Positions 10,161 to 20,406 of a DNA stretch of 23,874 nucleotides are shown here, piece after piece. Each line of letters starts with the position of its first letter. Position 1 is the first letter of the stretch. The stretch spans positions 1 to 23,874 of the forward strand of contig JAIPMN010047428.1 in the NCBI GenBank assembly GCA_020650975.1, in the 5' to 3' direction. Made by a program: the position numbers and the translations under genes. The DNA comes from Apostichopus californicus. Its lineage: Eukaryota; Echinodermata; Holothuroidea; Aspidochirotida; Stichopodidae. The notes under the pieces were generated by a model, which did not search any database, was not told the origin of the DNA, and saw only the letters and a program-made list of their open reading frames with translations.

Positions 10161-12049
10161 ATGAAGTTTTTTGAGGTATATATATCTTGAAAATAACAAA
10201 TGTGACCGAACGAAGTTACTAAGCAGTTCCAAGTAGTGACTTATCTCTCACCCTGACTGCCTTCCCGTTAAATAAATTTCCTTCTATTCCTACAACACTT
10301 TAAATTCTGAGCACTACGAAAAATAGTATGGTTGTGTATAATTCGCTACAAATAAGATGCAAATTATTGTTGTTATGCAATGGCGTGTGACAATTTCTAT
10401 CATAAAAGGTGACCTTTTGTATATGGAATCTACCATTTGTTGCTTAGGGCACGTTAATATTCTCGTTGAATACTCTTAACAATTACGAACATGGAACGGT
10501 TTCCTATGATTACATGTAAATATTATTAACTGCATCACGTGCGACCTCCAATAGTGATGAAGGGTGATGTGAATTTAATATTTAAATTACCAATGCACCT
10601 TTATTCGATCATTTGCTAATGGTGAGAACTGATTGAAACTATGCAAGAACTAGTCAAACGTAACGTTGATCTTTGTTAGGCCTCACAAGCCTTAGTAAAA
10701 AGAAATACCAAAGGCAGTTGTTGGTTCACCAGTGACCACGCACTTTTTTACATACTCCATTTGCTTCTCTCTTACAAGTAGTAAAATAATTAAAATATAT
10801 GGACTTCATGCACAGCTGGATTTCAATAACACACACCAATAAGTTATTTAATTTCCCTGTGTTTGTTTGCCGGCTCCTGCGTATCACATAACACACTGTT
10901 GCATGTGTGTGTTTCATACGGGGATTTTTGCGGGGATAGTTACATTGGTCGATGAGTACAACCTTCCAACCTGCCAACAAGGTAGAACTTCGGCGGAACG
11001 TAAATGTGAGAAGTAAAACCAGCAAACCAAAGCAAAAACTAGCCTCATTTTGGGGGGGAATATCCATGAAATGCTCATTGTTACTTATTTTTACGAGGTG
11101 TTTGATGCGAGGTATCCCTGCTATATAGCCCAGTTATTTACCAATACATACAGAGATTAAGTTTTAGTACACTGTTGCGACACATTGGCTATTAGATATA
11201 GCGCACATACAACAAACTATGAAACTTGCAAGAATCCAAGACTGCGCTACCACACCTGCGTCCTCCTACACCTACAATTTTCATTTTTTTTCAATTATTA
11301 ACCATAAGGTTGGAATCGATTTGAAGTTACATTCTTACCCAAAAACATTTCTGTCAATTCTGAGTAGAGCGCTAAAGTGACAGAGAATAGTTTCTAGGCG
11401 TACATACACACATACATCTAATCAAAACAGGGCAGTGTTTGGATACAAATGAAACTGGTCCTTGCAAGTACGACATTTTGATGCTGAACATCATGTACAC
11501 AAACTTCAAATTTAATTATTTAAACTACGACCACCTAGATGGTCATTGTTCTTGCAACTGCACGATCCGAGAAAATATTACTATATCGGAGAGGGCACAT
11601 TTAAAAATATATTTCGGTGTGAACAAGAGAACAGCCCAAGAAAATCAAGGCAACAGATACAAAATCTTCCAATTTATACTATTAAGTAAAGATGTATAAA
11701 TAAGAATCAAAATTTTTTCAACTGAAAGAAGGGTTACGATAGTTTCTTTATTTGAATGATTCATAATTTATAAATGCCAGGCAAGTACTGACATCCCCCA
11801 AATCTAATCAAACCTAAGATACTATACAACGTGTAATGGCACGAAGACTGGCAGAATGTAGGAACGTTGCAACCATGCAAAACTTAGCATGACGAACTAC
11901 TGTTTGTATAGCGTCAATGGTATGGTTGTTGTGTTTAGCAAATAAAACATCAACGTATAATGGCAGTACTAAGTTATCATAGTTTTTGTTTAACTTTTAC
12001 ACGGCACGTTTATCTCCTCGGACTCGTAGTTCAACGTGTTACAGCTTTG

Positions 12050-12175
12050 CAGTAATTACTGAGCATCCTGTAACACATGTTACCTTGTTGCGAACACGAA
12101 CACAGCGCAGTAGTTACTGATGTACGGTTGTGGAACATAAACAGTAGTTACTGTACTAGCTAAGAGTATCGGGTG
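12050..12175. repeat. Cluster of CAGTAGTTACTG near-palindromes related to the foldback
   Basis: CAGTAATTACTG (12050-12061, perfect palindrome), CAGTAGTTACTG (12108-12119) and ACAGTAGTTACTGTA (12141-12155). The last is followed by TATCGGGTGTC at 12168. The reverse complement of the foldback's left arm has the same order: ACAGTAGTAACTGT, a spacer of about 14 bases, then TATCGGGTGT. This is probably a diverged fragment of the same repeat family. Confidence 0.45.
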
Positions 12176-12238
12176 TCAGAGTAGATTCATGACTAACACG
12201 AATCACATATTACGTCCATAGACCGATAAGCAGTAACG

Positions 12239-12781
12239 TTTTACAGCAGGGACGTAGCCAGACATTTGAAAGGGGGCAGGGGATTCTCACAAATGGAACA
12301 CGATTAGACTTCGGGGCGCCATGATGTACAACGCAAATTTTTGCCCAAAATGCCTCCCACTTTGCAGGAAATAAACAATAATGAGATTATTGTATTGCGT
12401 AGCTACGGTGATTAAATAGGGACCCAAGAAAGAAAAAGGGTGTCCACAAATCTCAAAATTTTGTAATTATGAAAATTATTACTCAAAAAGTACAAAATAA
12501 TTGATATTAAAAGTCAAAATGTGTAGATAAAAGTCAACAATTTTAGATTTGAGGACACCGTTTCCCCTTCCTATGTCCCTATTGAGCCTCCATACGTAGC
12601 AGTGTAACTTACAGGGGGAAGATTGAGAAGTGTCGCTTAGCTTCCTTTCACCTGAAAACAGGGCTTTAATGATATTTCCTACTTTTACTTTAATTTTATT
12701 GTTCGGTGTACTCAAAGGGGAGGGGGAGGGAGCGATCGCTCTCATTGCTTCCCATCCCCCGGGTACGTCCCTGTTATACAG
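12239..12781. mobile_element. hAT-type non-autonomous transposon (MITE-like)
   Basis: The element spans 12247-12773 (527 bp). Its ends are CAGGGACGTAGCC on the left and, on the reverse strand of the right end, CAGGGACGTACCC, a terminal inverted repeat of about 12 bp. It is flanked by an 8-bp target-site duplication with one mismatch: TTTTACAG (12239-12246) and TTATACAG (12774-12781). An 8-bp duplication and CAGGG-type ends are hallmarks of the hAT superfamily. No transposase frame is present; the 12479-12745 minus frame is short and unrelated. It lies in the block absent from copy B. Confidence 0.8.
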
Positions 12782-12908
12782 TAAAGTATAGGAATATGTT
12801 AGGATGACATTTTTTACTAGCCTGGTGTATATTGATGCTATTACCTGTTGACAAAGTCTTAACTAATGTACATCTGTTTAGCAATTCAGTGCAGAGTTCT
12901 GTTATATC

Positions 12909-13321
12909 TATAAATAGCTTAAATAGCAGCCGATGGCAAAAAAATTGGTTTTCAGAAATGTAACATTGAATTCGTATTTGAAAACACATAATGCTTAACT
13001 CCAACGTCCACCTCTACCAGTCATAGTCATTTGAAGTTCCTGTTTTAGTTCATACCATTAGTTTTTACTTTAAAGAACCGCACAAATTAGTTTTTACTTT
13101 AAAGAACCGCACCGTAATTGATACAACCCAGCTAACCACGACCGAATCCTTTATAGTGTGTGCAGTCTGTCTTAATCAATGATGAATGACGAGCAGCAAT
13201 GGTATTTAGGTGTTATTTCTAAATCGGTTAGTTAAACAAAGCAGCACTGGTATTCATCGCCCAAGTTAACAGAACAAAGCACATAGAAATTTGTTATCGT
13301 GATTCATTCAGTTGTGGAGAC
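12909..13321. other. Duplicated AT-rich segment, no gene
   Basis: Collinear with 21422-21784. Similarity stops abruptly after TTGTGGAGA in both copies. Confidence 0.65.
13057..13112. repeat. 27-bp tandem duplication in copy A only
   Basis: The 27-bp unit beginning ATTAGTTTTTAC and ending GAACCGCAC occurs at 13057-13083 and 13086-13112, separated by two bases. Copy B has one unit at 21542-21570, so this duplication arose after the copies split or was lost in B. Confidence 0.85.
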
Positions 13322-14235
13322 AAAGATAAGTAAGCAAGCATTACCGTATTCGCGGGAACCAGAATGTGTGCCAAAAAAAAAAACCCTCTTATTTTCACAA
13401 AAAGTTTTTTAAGTATGACAATGTAAATGCTGTCTGAACTTTGTGGTTTCTTCCTTCATCAGCAACAGTAAATGTATATATTTCTATAAGAAAGTTTATT
13501 GCAGTGAACTTGAAGCAAGTCCAAATCGCATTTTTGTTCAACGATCAATGTCAATGGGAGATAACTGTGTGAAATCGCTTACTATTTTTACGTATATTAT
13601 GTACGGAGATTTTTCAGGTGCGGTGACTTTTTACGAAGTGTAATGATACGAACTGAACTTTCAAGGGAACAAACGTAACATAATATTTTTGCCGAAATAA
13701 CATTTCGTATCTCGAAATGAACAACAGGAAGTTTATTGGATTAATTTTTATTAAAAAAAATGATAATTCTCGAGACCTGACCAATGAAAGCTGTAAGTCC
13801 GACACTCAGTAATCGATCGATAATAATAATAATAATTGTCAGTGCCAAGCGTTATCTTAACTTGTTAGCGATACTTACACATGTTTACACTGAAACAGTA
13901 GTCTGATGTCATGTCAAGTGAAAGTTACAGATGGTCAGCCATACATTGCTTATTTTTGTGTCCTAAACAATGCTTACAATGTTTCACCGCCTGATATTTT
14001 CACATATATCATGTTTTAAACACTTTTGACGAACCACAATTTAAATAGATCGTTTTTGCTATAAACAACTAACAGTAACACTATACGGCGATATTATAAG
14101 TTAGGCCATACTACCTAGGCTTATATCACACAAACAATTAGCGGGGGAAAATGGCAAGTCAAGTTAACGCTTTGGCGAGTAGAATTTTAGACTCGGTCGC
14201 CAGTTGGCGAGTAGTTTTAAAAAAAAATCGAGGCC
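13322..14235. other. Copy-A sequence without counterpart in B; no gene
   Basis: It contains an A11 run (13373-13383), a TAA microsatellite of about six units (13821-13838) and TTGGCGAGTAG twice (14172-14182 and 14204-14214), the pair enclosing ACTCGGTCGCCA. The corresponding position in copy B holds unrelated DNA (21785-22276). Confidence 0.6.
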
Positions 14236-14467
14236 TGGTTCTCATGTATTTGAACTGTGCAGGAAGTGTTAAAAGGCTTCTTATACAAGGTAAAAGTTAA
14301 ACAAGTGTCACGTGAACTAGGAAGATAATTGTGAAGAGTGCCAGACTGGCATTGATAGTATACACTCTTGGCAGGACCAGAGAAATTGTCTTTACAGAAT
14401 AGTTTACGATTTAAGGAGAAAAAAAGAGACATTTTCAGTCTAACATGAATAATGAATAATTACATCT
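14236..14467. repeat. Right-end block of the duplication, copy A
   Basis: Matches 22277-22508 with about 15 substitutions. A minus-strand frame (14217-14432) remains open in both copies, but nearly every substitution changes an amino acid, so it is not annotated as a gene. Similarity ends after GAATAATTACATC. Confidence 0.8.
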
Positions 14468-14485
14468 GTCACATAAGTGGATGCA

Positions 14486-14645
14486 AAATTCCTGGTGTCC
14501 CTCCCTTTTGTTCATATGCTTCACTGGGTGCATTGGAGTACCTGTGTCGCATATAAAAAGTTACTAAATTCCGGGTGTCTCGGCTCCTTATTGTTAGTAT
14601 GTTTCCCCTAGATGTATCGGAATACCTGGGCTTACAAATTGTAAG
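14486..14645. repeat. Diverged ~80-bp tandem duplication
   Basis: Two units start AAATTCCTGGTGTCCC (14486) and AAATTCCGGGTGTCTC (14566) and end GGAGTACCTGTG and GGAATACCTGGG. The period is 80 bp with many substitutions in the middle, so it is old. Just outside the end of copy A. Confidence 0.65.
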
Positions 14646-15493
14646 AGCCGTTACGTCATAATTAGCTTCGTGATTTATGCAAAGTTGATGTTAGGGTGGG
14701 ATACAGGAAAGTTAGTTAGTTGCATTCCATCTGGTAACCATATCACGTCGGAGAAAGACGTATTTTCTCCGTTATTGAGAACGGGAGTTAGCATCTTCAT
14801 AAAAAGGCAATGAGGTCTTAAATTGTGATAATCTAATATTGTCACTGAGGACAATTTTGTGTACTTGTTATTGAGAACAAGCCGCTACGATATATTCTCA
14901 ACGCCCGAGGTCGAGCAAAGTGCTTTATTCGTTGAATGTGACAAGCGAAGTTTGCTGTAGTAAACCAGATTAGGGGCAGGCGACCCCTATCATCTGTGAG
15001 TATTCTAAGTATTAATGGAGAATTGGTATATTCTAGGAAGGCATTTAATGAGTATCATCTTTTCGTAAATTTATATGTAAATAAACCGTATGGTTCAAAG
15101 TGCTTGAATTGAAACGAAAATCTTAAAATTGGTCGAATAACTAGTAGAAATGCGGAGACTAATACATGTAAAGAGAGTTAGTTTCATTTTGTCGCATAAT
15201 TGGTTTATTATTGAGATTGGATGGAATTTATATTTGAGGAACGACGGCAGATCTTTAATTTATCGCGTAAAGAGTTTATGCTGAAAATTTATAAGGTTAT
15301 CTTTAGAAAGCGAAGGAAAGGATGTATCATGTTTAAGTCTCGTAATGAGTGAGGATTAAAATGTCCCTTATATTTTACGATGATATCAGTCAGAGGACGA
15401 TCCTTTTTGTTTTCGTAATTAAGGGTTGGTGTATAGTGAACAAAATAATTTGATTTTCTTTTTAGACCATGAATTTGGGTGTAAGAAATTGAC
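14646..15493. other. AT-rich spacer without a supportable gene
   Basis: Unique DNA between the two copies. GTTATTGAGAAC occurs twice (14771-14782, 14867-14878) with a related GTCACTGAGGAC between (14841). Short frames such as 15289-15510 minus have no recognisable motif. Confidence 0.5.
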
Positions 15494-15530
15494 ATTATCC
15501 GTGACGTCACTTGAAAGCCAATAAAAGAGG
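15494..15530 (+). promoter_or_regulatory. Promoter-like cluster: CRE palindrome, CCAAT, TATA-like
   Basis: GTGACGTCAC (15501-15510) is a perfect palindrome containing the full CRE TGACGTCA. It is followed by CCAAT (15518-15522) and ATAAAAGAGG (15521-15530). A plus frame of 73 codons (15511-15732) overlaps but has no known motif. About 430 bp downstream the GC-rich retroelement-like part of copy B begins, so this could be the remains of that element's promoter or leader. Confidence 0.3.
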
Positions 15531-15957
15531 CGTGGTTTTAAAATTGGTGATATTAAAGATCGTAGGTAATAGTTACGATAAATCACTCGTAGTTTTGCTT
15601 CCGGAAATTGACCGTATGTTTAAAACAAATATTAGGAATGGTTTTGTTCCTCGGTTTGTCTACAGGGTTTTATTTTTGGTGACTCCAAAGCTAACTGCCT
15701 GGGGTCTCGGGGGTATTCTTCCTTGCCGATAGATGTGGTCTGGTCCATTAACGATGTTCGATTGCTACCAATAATTACGTATGTCACTTTTAAGACGCCA
15801 GATACAGGTATCCTACCTTTGACGCGTGCCAAAATCTGAATATTTTTGACTCCGCCTATAGCGAATTCCTTGTGGGCGGTGACCTTCTGAAGTCTGTTAT
15901 GAGGCGTATTATACAAGTGGGTGTGTCCTATACGGAGAGCAGTGTCAGTTAATAACG
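15531..15957. other. Transition region left of copy B; unidentified frames
   Basis: Moderately GC-rich. A minus frame at 15632-15916 (94 codons) has balanced composition with basic and proline residues but no motif I recognise. The last 40 bases loosely resemble the sequence just left of copy A (serine/threonine codons, then ATAACGAAGCTCC against ATAAAGAAGCTCC), so the duplicated element may start a little earlier than 15958. Confidence 0.35.
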
Positions 15958-16093
15958 AAAATAACGAAGCTCCTCCTCGCCTTCTCCCGGAGTCCTCCTG
16001 GAGGGGACAGTTTGAAGTGTTTTTTTGTCCCCCGGACGATGGCCGCCTTATCTCTCCTGGCCAGGACGTTGAGCCGTCTGGGGACGTCCTCTC

Positions 16094-16156
16094 GTAAGAG
16101 GGCTAGGGACGTTTGGTACGTAAACTACATGTAACGTACACTTTTTTGTGTTATAG
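16094..16156 (+). other. Candidate 63-bp mini-intron, copy B
   Basis: Starts GTAAGA (16094) and ends CTTTTTTGTGTTATAG (16156), matching the candidate in copy A at 5398-5459 with both splice signals kept. Skipping it in the Gly-Asp-Val-Leu-Ser frame leads into an open frame reaching 16424. Confidence 0.28.
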
Positions 16157-16306
16157 ATCTTCCCGTCGTAGTTCAGCCCGCCAGGTGCTGCTGGCTCAGA
16201 ATTCGGGCTCCAGGGGACGAGCCACGATTTTAACACCCCCCTCCCTTATTCCCTACACGTACACGAGTAACCAGTGGCGCTTCGAACGGTTTCTCTACTT
16301 CGGTGA

Positions 16307-16660
16307 AACGCCCTCCCGCTATTGGGATTGTCGGACATCGTCTCCTGCGCTCTTATTGGCGCCCGCCTTTCCGTATCGGACCTCTTCGGAGGCTCGTTCC
16401 AGTCGGACGTTAAGCAGGACATAGTGAGGAGAGATATACCTTCCGTTAAGCCAGCCAACCTCTTTCTCCCTTACCACCTCGCAGGAGAGCCGCAGAACCA
16501 TCTACGAGCGATCGAGGCTCACGTTCGGCCTTTCCATGCCGCCGTCGGGCGCAATGCCAAGAACCTGACCCCTGCTTACGCCAGCGAGGCCAGGGGAGGG
16601 GTCATCCCTTTCGCAAATGACTACTCGCCGAGCTCGAACCTCCTTGTGCCGGCCCTCTAG
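16307..16660 (+). pseudogene. Retroelement-like frame fragment, copy B (117 open codons)
   Basis: This is the longest surviving piece of the element's frame, open from after a TGA at 16304 to the TAG at 16658, with no ATG at its start. It includes Leu-Phe-Gly-Gly-Ser-Phe-Gln-Ser-Asp-Val-Lys-Gln-Asp and Lys-Asn-Leu-Thr-Pro-Ala-Tyr. Copy A carries the same text broken by frameshifts. I do not recognise the family; a Gag/ORF1-like capsid fragment is a guess from context. A second overlapping frame (16113-16424) is also open and could be the true one upstream of a frameshift. Confidence 0.4.
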
Positions 16661-16800
16661 ATGAGAGAGTCTCCGGGCGTTTGCCGGCGAGTGGAACAGG
16701 GTCACAATGGACCAATGAATCCAGGAAGGATACCGACTGGAATTCACTTCCCGCGGCCACCACCTCCGACTTCTTTCCGGGTCACACCTGAAAGGACATT

Positions 16801-18225
16801 ACTTCTTTTCTTTTTTGGGGGGAATATACCATTTACGTCCCAGTCATCACAACCTTGTGGGCCCATGTGGGTTCTACTTGGAGAACGTGGGGTCAACTTG
16901 GGTGTGAGCTAACCATGGAGTACCATATTTGGGGCCGTGTGGGGTTTGACATGAGTTATGAAGTGGGAAAATCACTGTGAGTATACCGTGTGATATTCAT
17001 CTTAGCCCCATGTGGGTCCTATGGTACTCCGAGTTGGAGGAGCATCGACAATGTATGGAAGGCATCAATAATTAAATGAGGGGCACAATACTTATGTGCT
17101 ATGACTTGTAAAGCTTTTGTTCGCATGATGGTGGGAAAATTATGGGAGTGAGGTGGGAGAACACTAGTCTGAAAGTGGAGGGGCATGTCCCCTGGGTCAA
17201 GCCTGGCTACCGTACTGCTGAGGAGGGGTTCATGTTCAAATGGAGTCATATAGCCATCTTAGACAAATGCTCAGTGAATGGCAAAGACTGATATTAACTG
17301 CAAGTCGACTTGGTCATGTAATCATGTATGGTAATTTAATATTAATTATTAAAAAGTACCTCACAGTAATGCAAAAACCAATATGCCATTATTGCTGTGT
17401 ATAAGTTGATGATGCAGGTGCTTGGAAAATAGGTCATCACGCAAAACGATTTTGGATAAAACTTCTGAAATGTTATATTATCTGTATTTTTTCTTGGGGG
17501 GGGGTGGCTGGTGTTTCAGAGCAGAATGCCTCCCCACTCCCTCATCCCACATAGCTATGCCAATGAATTAAATTATATCTGTGCTCGCCTTGCAGCTGGA
17601 GCTGTGACAAGTATTATACGAAGACAAGTATTCTAAAAAGCTGAGCAAACCATGAATATATTCCAAGTGTCAAACTGAAGTTTTAATGCAATGGAAAAAT
17701 TCAATGCACGGTTTCACTGTAGCTGGAAGTACTAGAAAATCATTTCTCCTTTTTTCATATTTTAATTCGTTTCTTACTTGATTTGTAGTTTTGGGTAACT
17801 TTTGGCCCAATGAAACCTCCCCAAACCTCTGTGTACACTGTGTACTGGTCAGCAAGAAGTTTTAGCAAAAGAATTGAAATTACATAATTAATAGTATAGC
17901 CTGTATAGCCTATATTCACTTTTGTGAAGATGAAAGGTGACATTACTATACATTATTCTCTCTGCACTCTTTGTCCTAGGTCTAGTCCGGTCACACAAGT
18001 TTGTTTGTATGGCAACTTGCACTAATTAGAAATAAATCGGCACGATATACTGTACAATACTACATTCATAGTAAGCTCACTATGCATATTTTAGCTTTCT
18101 TAGAACTTTGCTTAAGACACATTCAGGATGAAAAAGGATTAACATAGCTTAATTTTTTATGAGACAATCTCATTAAATCCACCCCATTGACTGCATCTGG
18201 CTAAAATCATCTATCTACTTGTTGA
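16801..18225. other. Duplicated AT-rich DNA in copy B, no gene
   Basis: Counterpart of 6111-7613, including the best-conserved part of the duplication (17870-18165; about five differences in 300 bp against copy A). Confidence 0.6.
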
Positions 18226-18237
18226 AATTTAAAATAT

Positions 18238-18366
18238 CCGCAGTTCTTACTGTAAACCTAATGGCACATGCTACCGATTTATCAGATTTGTCAGGACAAT
18301 CCAGTATTTACTGTGGTACAAAACTTTGAGATTTACAGTAGTTACTGTAATCTCTGTGGGAATCGG
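18238..18366. repeat. Right arm of the foldback element, copy B
   Basis: Matches 7949-8077, but the left arm and most of the centre are missing: the sequence jumps from TCATCTATCTAC to TTGTTGAAATTT at 18220. The inner GATTTACAGTAGTTACTGTAATC can still fold on itself. Confidence 0.75.
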
Positions 18367-18836
18367 CTGAAATATACCATGACTGAAATATTCGAAGATA
18401 TCATTTATATCCTCTTACTTGCGGTGGATGAGTGGTTCAAATCCTTGAACCGTCAATACTCCTATGACCAGTACTTTATGTAGCTGACAGAGTCTGATTC
18501 CCCACCGGATCAATGATCAGTGGGTTTTCTCATGGTTTCTATATGAGCTGACCTTCCAAGGGAAATTATTCCACCTTTTCCTAAAGTTGTTGACTGTTAG
18601 TTCCTACCTGACATGAAGTTGTTATTTAAAAGCCTTACACATCTTACGCATACCTGTTGATCAGCATCATATAATAATGGCCGTTCAAAGTGATTGTGTC
18701 ATCGCAGATTATTTCGCTGTGTATTGTTGCCATATTTGATAAGAAATATGCAATGTGTCATAGATAAAACAAGTGAACAGACATTCAAGCTCTTATCGTG
18801 TTAAAGTGCATGAGGTGGAACGTTTGTCTAGCGACA

Positions 18837-18868
18837 ATGTCAAAAAAAGTCAAAACATGTCAAAAAAG
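18837..18868. repeat. Short tandem duplication in copy B
   Basis: ATGTCAAAAAAAGTC is followed by ATGTCAAAAAAGTG, where copy A (8551-8565) has one such unit. This looks like a slippage event. Confidence 0.6.
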
Positions 18869-19198
18869 TGAGCAATTCCAATTTCTTGTCATATTTCATG
18901 TAAGGTCAATTTGGTGAAAAGACTGGACAATTAGGGTTGCATCTGTTCTTGGACTTTTCAAATGAAGGACACACATAAATGAATGTATAATGCCTATATT
19001 TCTCTTCCTTCCGTTCCTTGTAAATAATAAAACATAATGGCATAATCTTATATAATACTGGTTTTATTATACGTGTGGGCAAAACTTTGTGACCTTAATA
19101 GGAACCTGACCTGCTATTCGAGGTTAACATAACAAGTATATATTTCGCGACGTTTTGCGAAGGTTCCCGACGCAAATTCACACTTCAACGTTTTGCGA

Positions 19199-19555
19199 AA
19201 CTTTTATTTCAAAGAAATACCAGATATTTACGACAGAATGTGTGGTTTATCACACCTCATACTACCAAGATATTATATCGATCAGTTCACAATTAAACAA
19301 TAACAACAGTGTCTGGGAACCCCTACGTTTTTGGTTTAACTCTAATTTTACTCAGAACAGAATTAAAACAGCATTTCTCTTTCATGTTCTAAACACCGTT
19401 GAAAAGCATCGGATAATCCGACGGTACAAAGAACTTACATTCCATGCAAACAACATTTGCAATAGTTCTGGTCATACAGTAGTAGTGTTGTGTCGATATC
19501 GCTAAATTCGGTTTTCGCATATACCCAATACTCCAATCCCGATACAGACAAGCAA
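19199..19555. other. 357-bp block present only in copy B
   Basis: Replaces six bases of copy A (8905-8910), right after the second CAACGTTTTGCGA. No terminal inverted repeat or target-site duplication is visible. A 116-codon plus frame (19155-19505) spans its left boundary and is therefore probably accidental. Confidence 0.65.
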
Positions 19556-19784
19556 TGCTAACAACTAAGCATAGCTATAATAAGCAAGTGTTTTGTGTTA
19601 TAAAAGATACGAGGTTTTTGGAATGATTCAGTAGGGGCTTTCCACGTGTTATAATTTTGTTCTCAGACGAGCCCTCAGAAGCACTGTGGAAGTTAGTCTG
19701 ATAAGCTGCAACTGTAGACTAGTTGTAAACATAGTTTTATCAAATGCTGTCCAGCGTCAAATAAGTTGCTTCCTACATTGTGAT

Positions 19785-20406
19785 ATTTCTTATAGTACAA
19801 CGAATTTCTTGTGAGACTCTCATTATATATTAAGTGCTTCTGACAAGTAGAATTCTTACATTCTTACCCCATATAGTACAATTGGTGAGTACTTTATTTA
19901 AAATAAGAAATTAAAACTGCAATTCGGTTATCTGGTTATACCGTTCATGAATTTTATATCTTGCTTAAATATACCGATTTGGTCTGAGTGGAATATCAAT
20001 TCATAAATATGTTGCAATCCGTCACCTGTAACCGAACGTTTTATAGATGCATCTGACAACATCAACGATAGTGGCATTAGCTATGTTAATATTCCACTTT
20101 TATTAAATTTTAAATAAAGCAGTAAATGACATGATGGTAAAAAAATAATGTACAAACTTAGCACCATCAAAAACGATTACTGCATGGGATACTGAATGGT
20201 TTATGTAAAATATCACTCAACTTCAACTAGCGCAAGGTATTGAGGTTTAACCTAGTAATGTAAAATTGTCATATTGTGTACCACCATCTGCCATCAGATT
20301 ATTTATTTCAATTACAATAATTTCAAACACGTAGAATTGAATAAATTCAAAATTGTACCTTTCCGATGCAAACTTGATTCCACATCAACCAATATGGAGA
20401 CAGTTT
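19785..20406. other. 622-bp block present only in copy B
   Basis: Copy A runs directly from TACATTGTGAT to CAAGTCGACAAAT (9139/9140); copy B has 622 AT-rich bases between. I see no gene, terminal repeat or target-site duplication. It may be an ancestral segment deleted from A. Confidence 0.7.

Larger units (their letters stand above)
10161..12908. other. 2.75-kb block present only in copy A
   Basis: Copy B passes directly from TTATAAAAACTA (21408-21419) to TATAAATAGC (21422), whereas copy A has 2748 bp between these. The block contains the hAT-like element at 12247-12773, the CAGTAGTTACTG cluster at 12050-12153 and a 113-codon minus frame (10726-11067) of no recognised family. No target-site duplication or terminal inverted repeat flanks the whole block, so a deletion in B is as likely as an insertion in A. 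Confidence 0.75.
5266..14467 (+). repeat. Large direct duplication, copy A
   Basis: Matches copy B (15958-22508) in the same orientation. Collinear blocks: 5266-6284, 6361-7613, 7926-8904, 8911-9139, 9140-10160, 12909-13321 and 14236-14467. Identity by eye is about 98% at 7260-7560 and lower at the left edge. Copy A alone has about 76 bp at 6285-6360, the left foldback arm (7614-7925) and a 2748-bp block (10161-12908). The segment 13322-14235 has no counterpart in B. A homologous but more diverged lead-in may extend a few tens of bases left of 5266. Confidence 0.9.

Noticed and set aside
14217..14432. Minus-strand frame also open in copy B (22268-22474)
   Set aside because: About 13 of roughly 15 substitutions change the amino acid, indicating drift rather than selection.
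19155..19505. 116-codon plus frame
   Set aside because: It crosses the left boundary of the block found only in copy B, so the frame was made by the junction.
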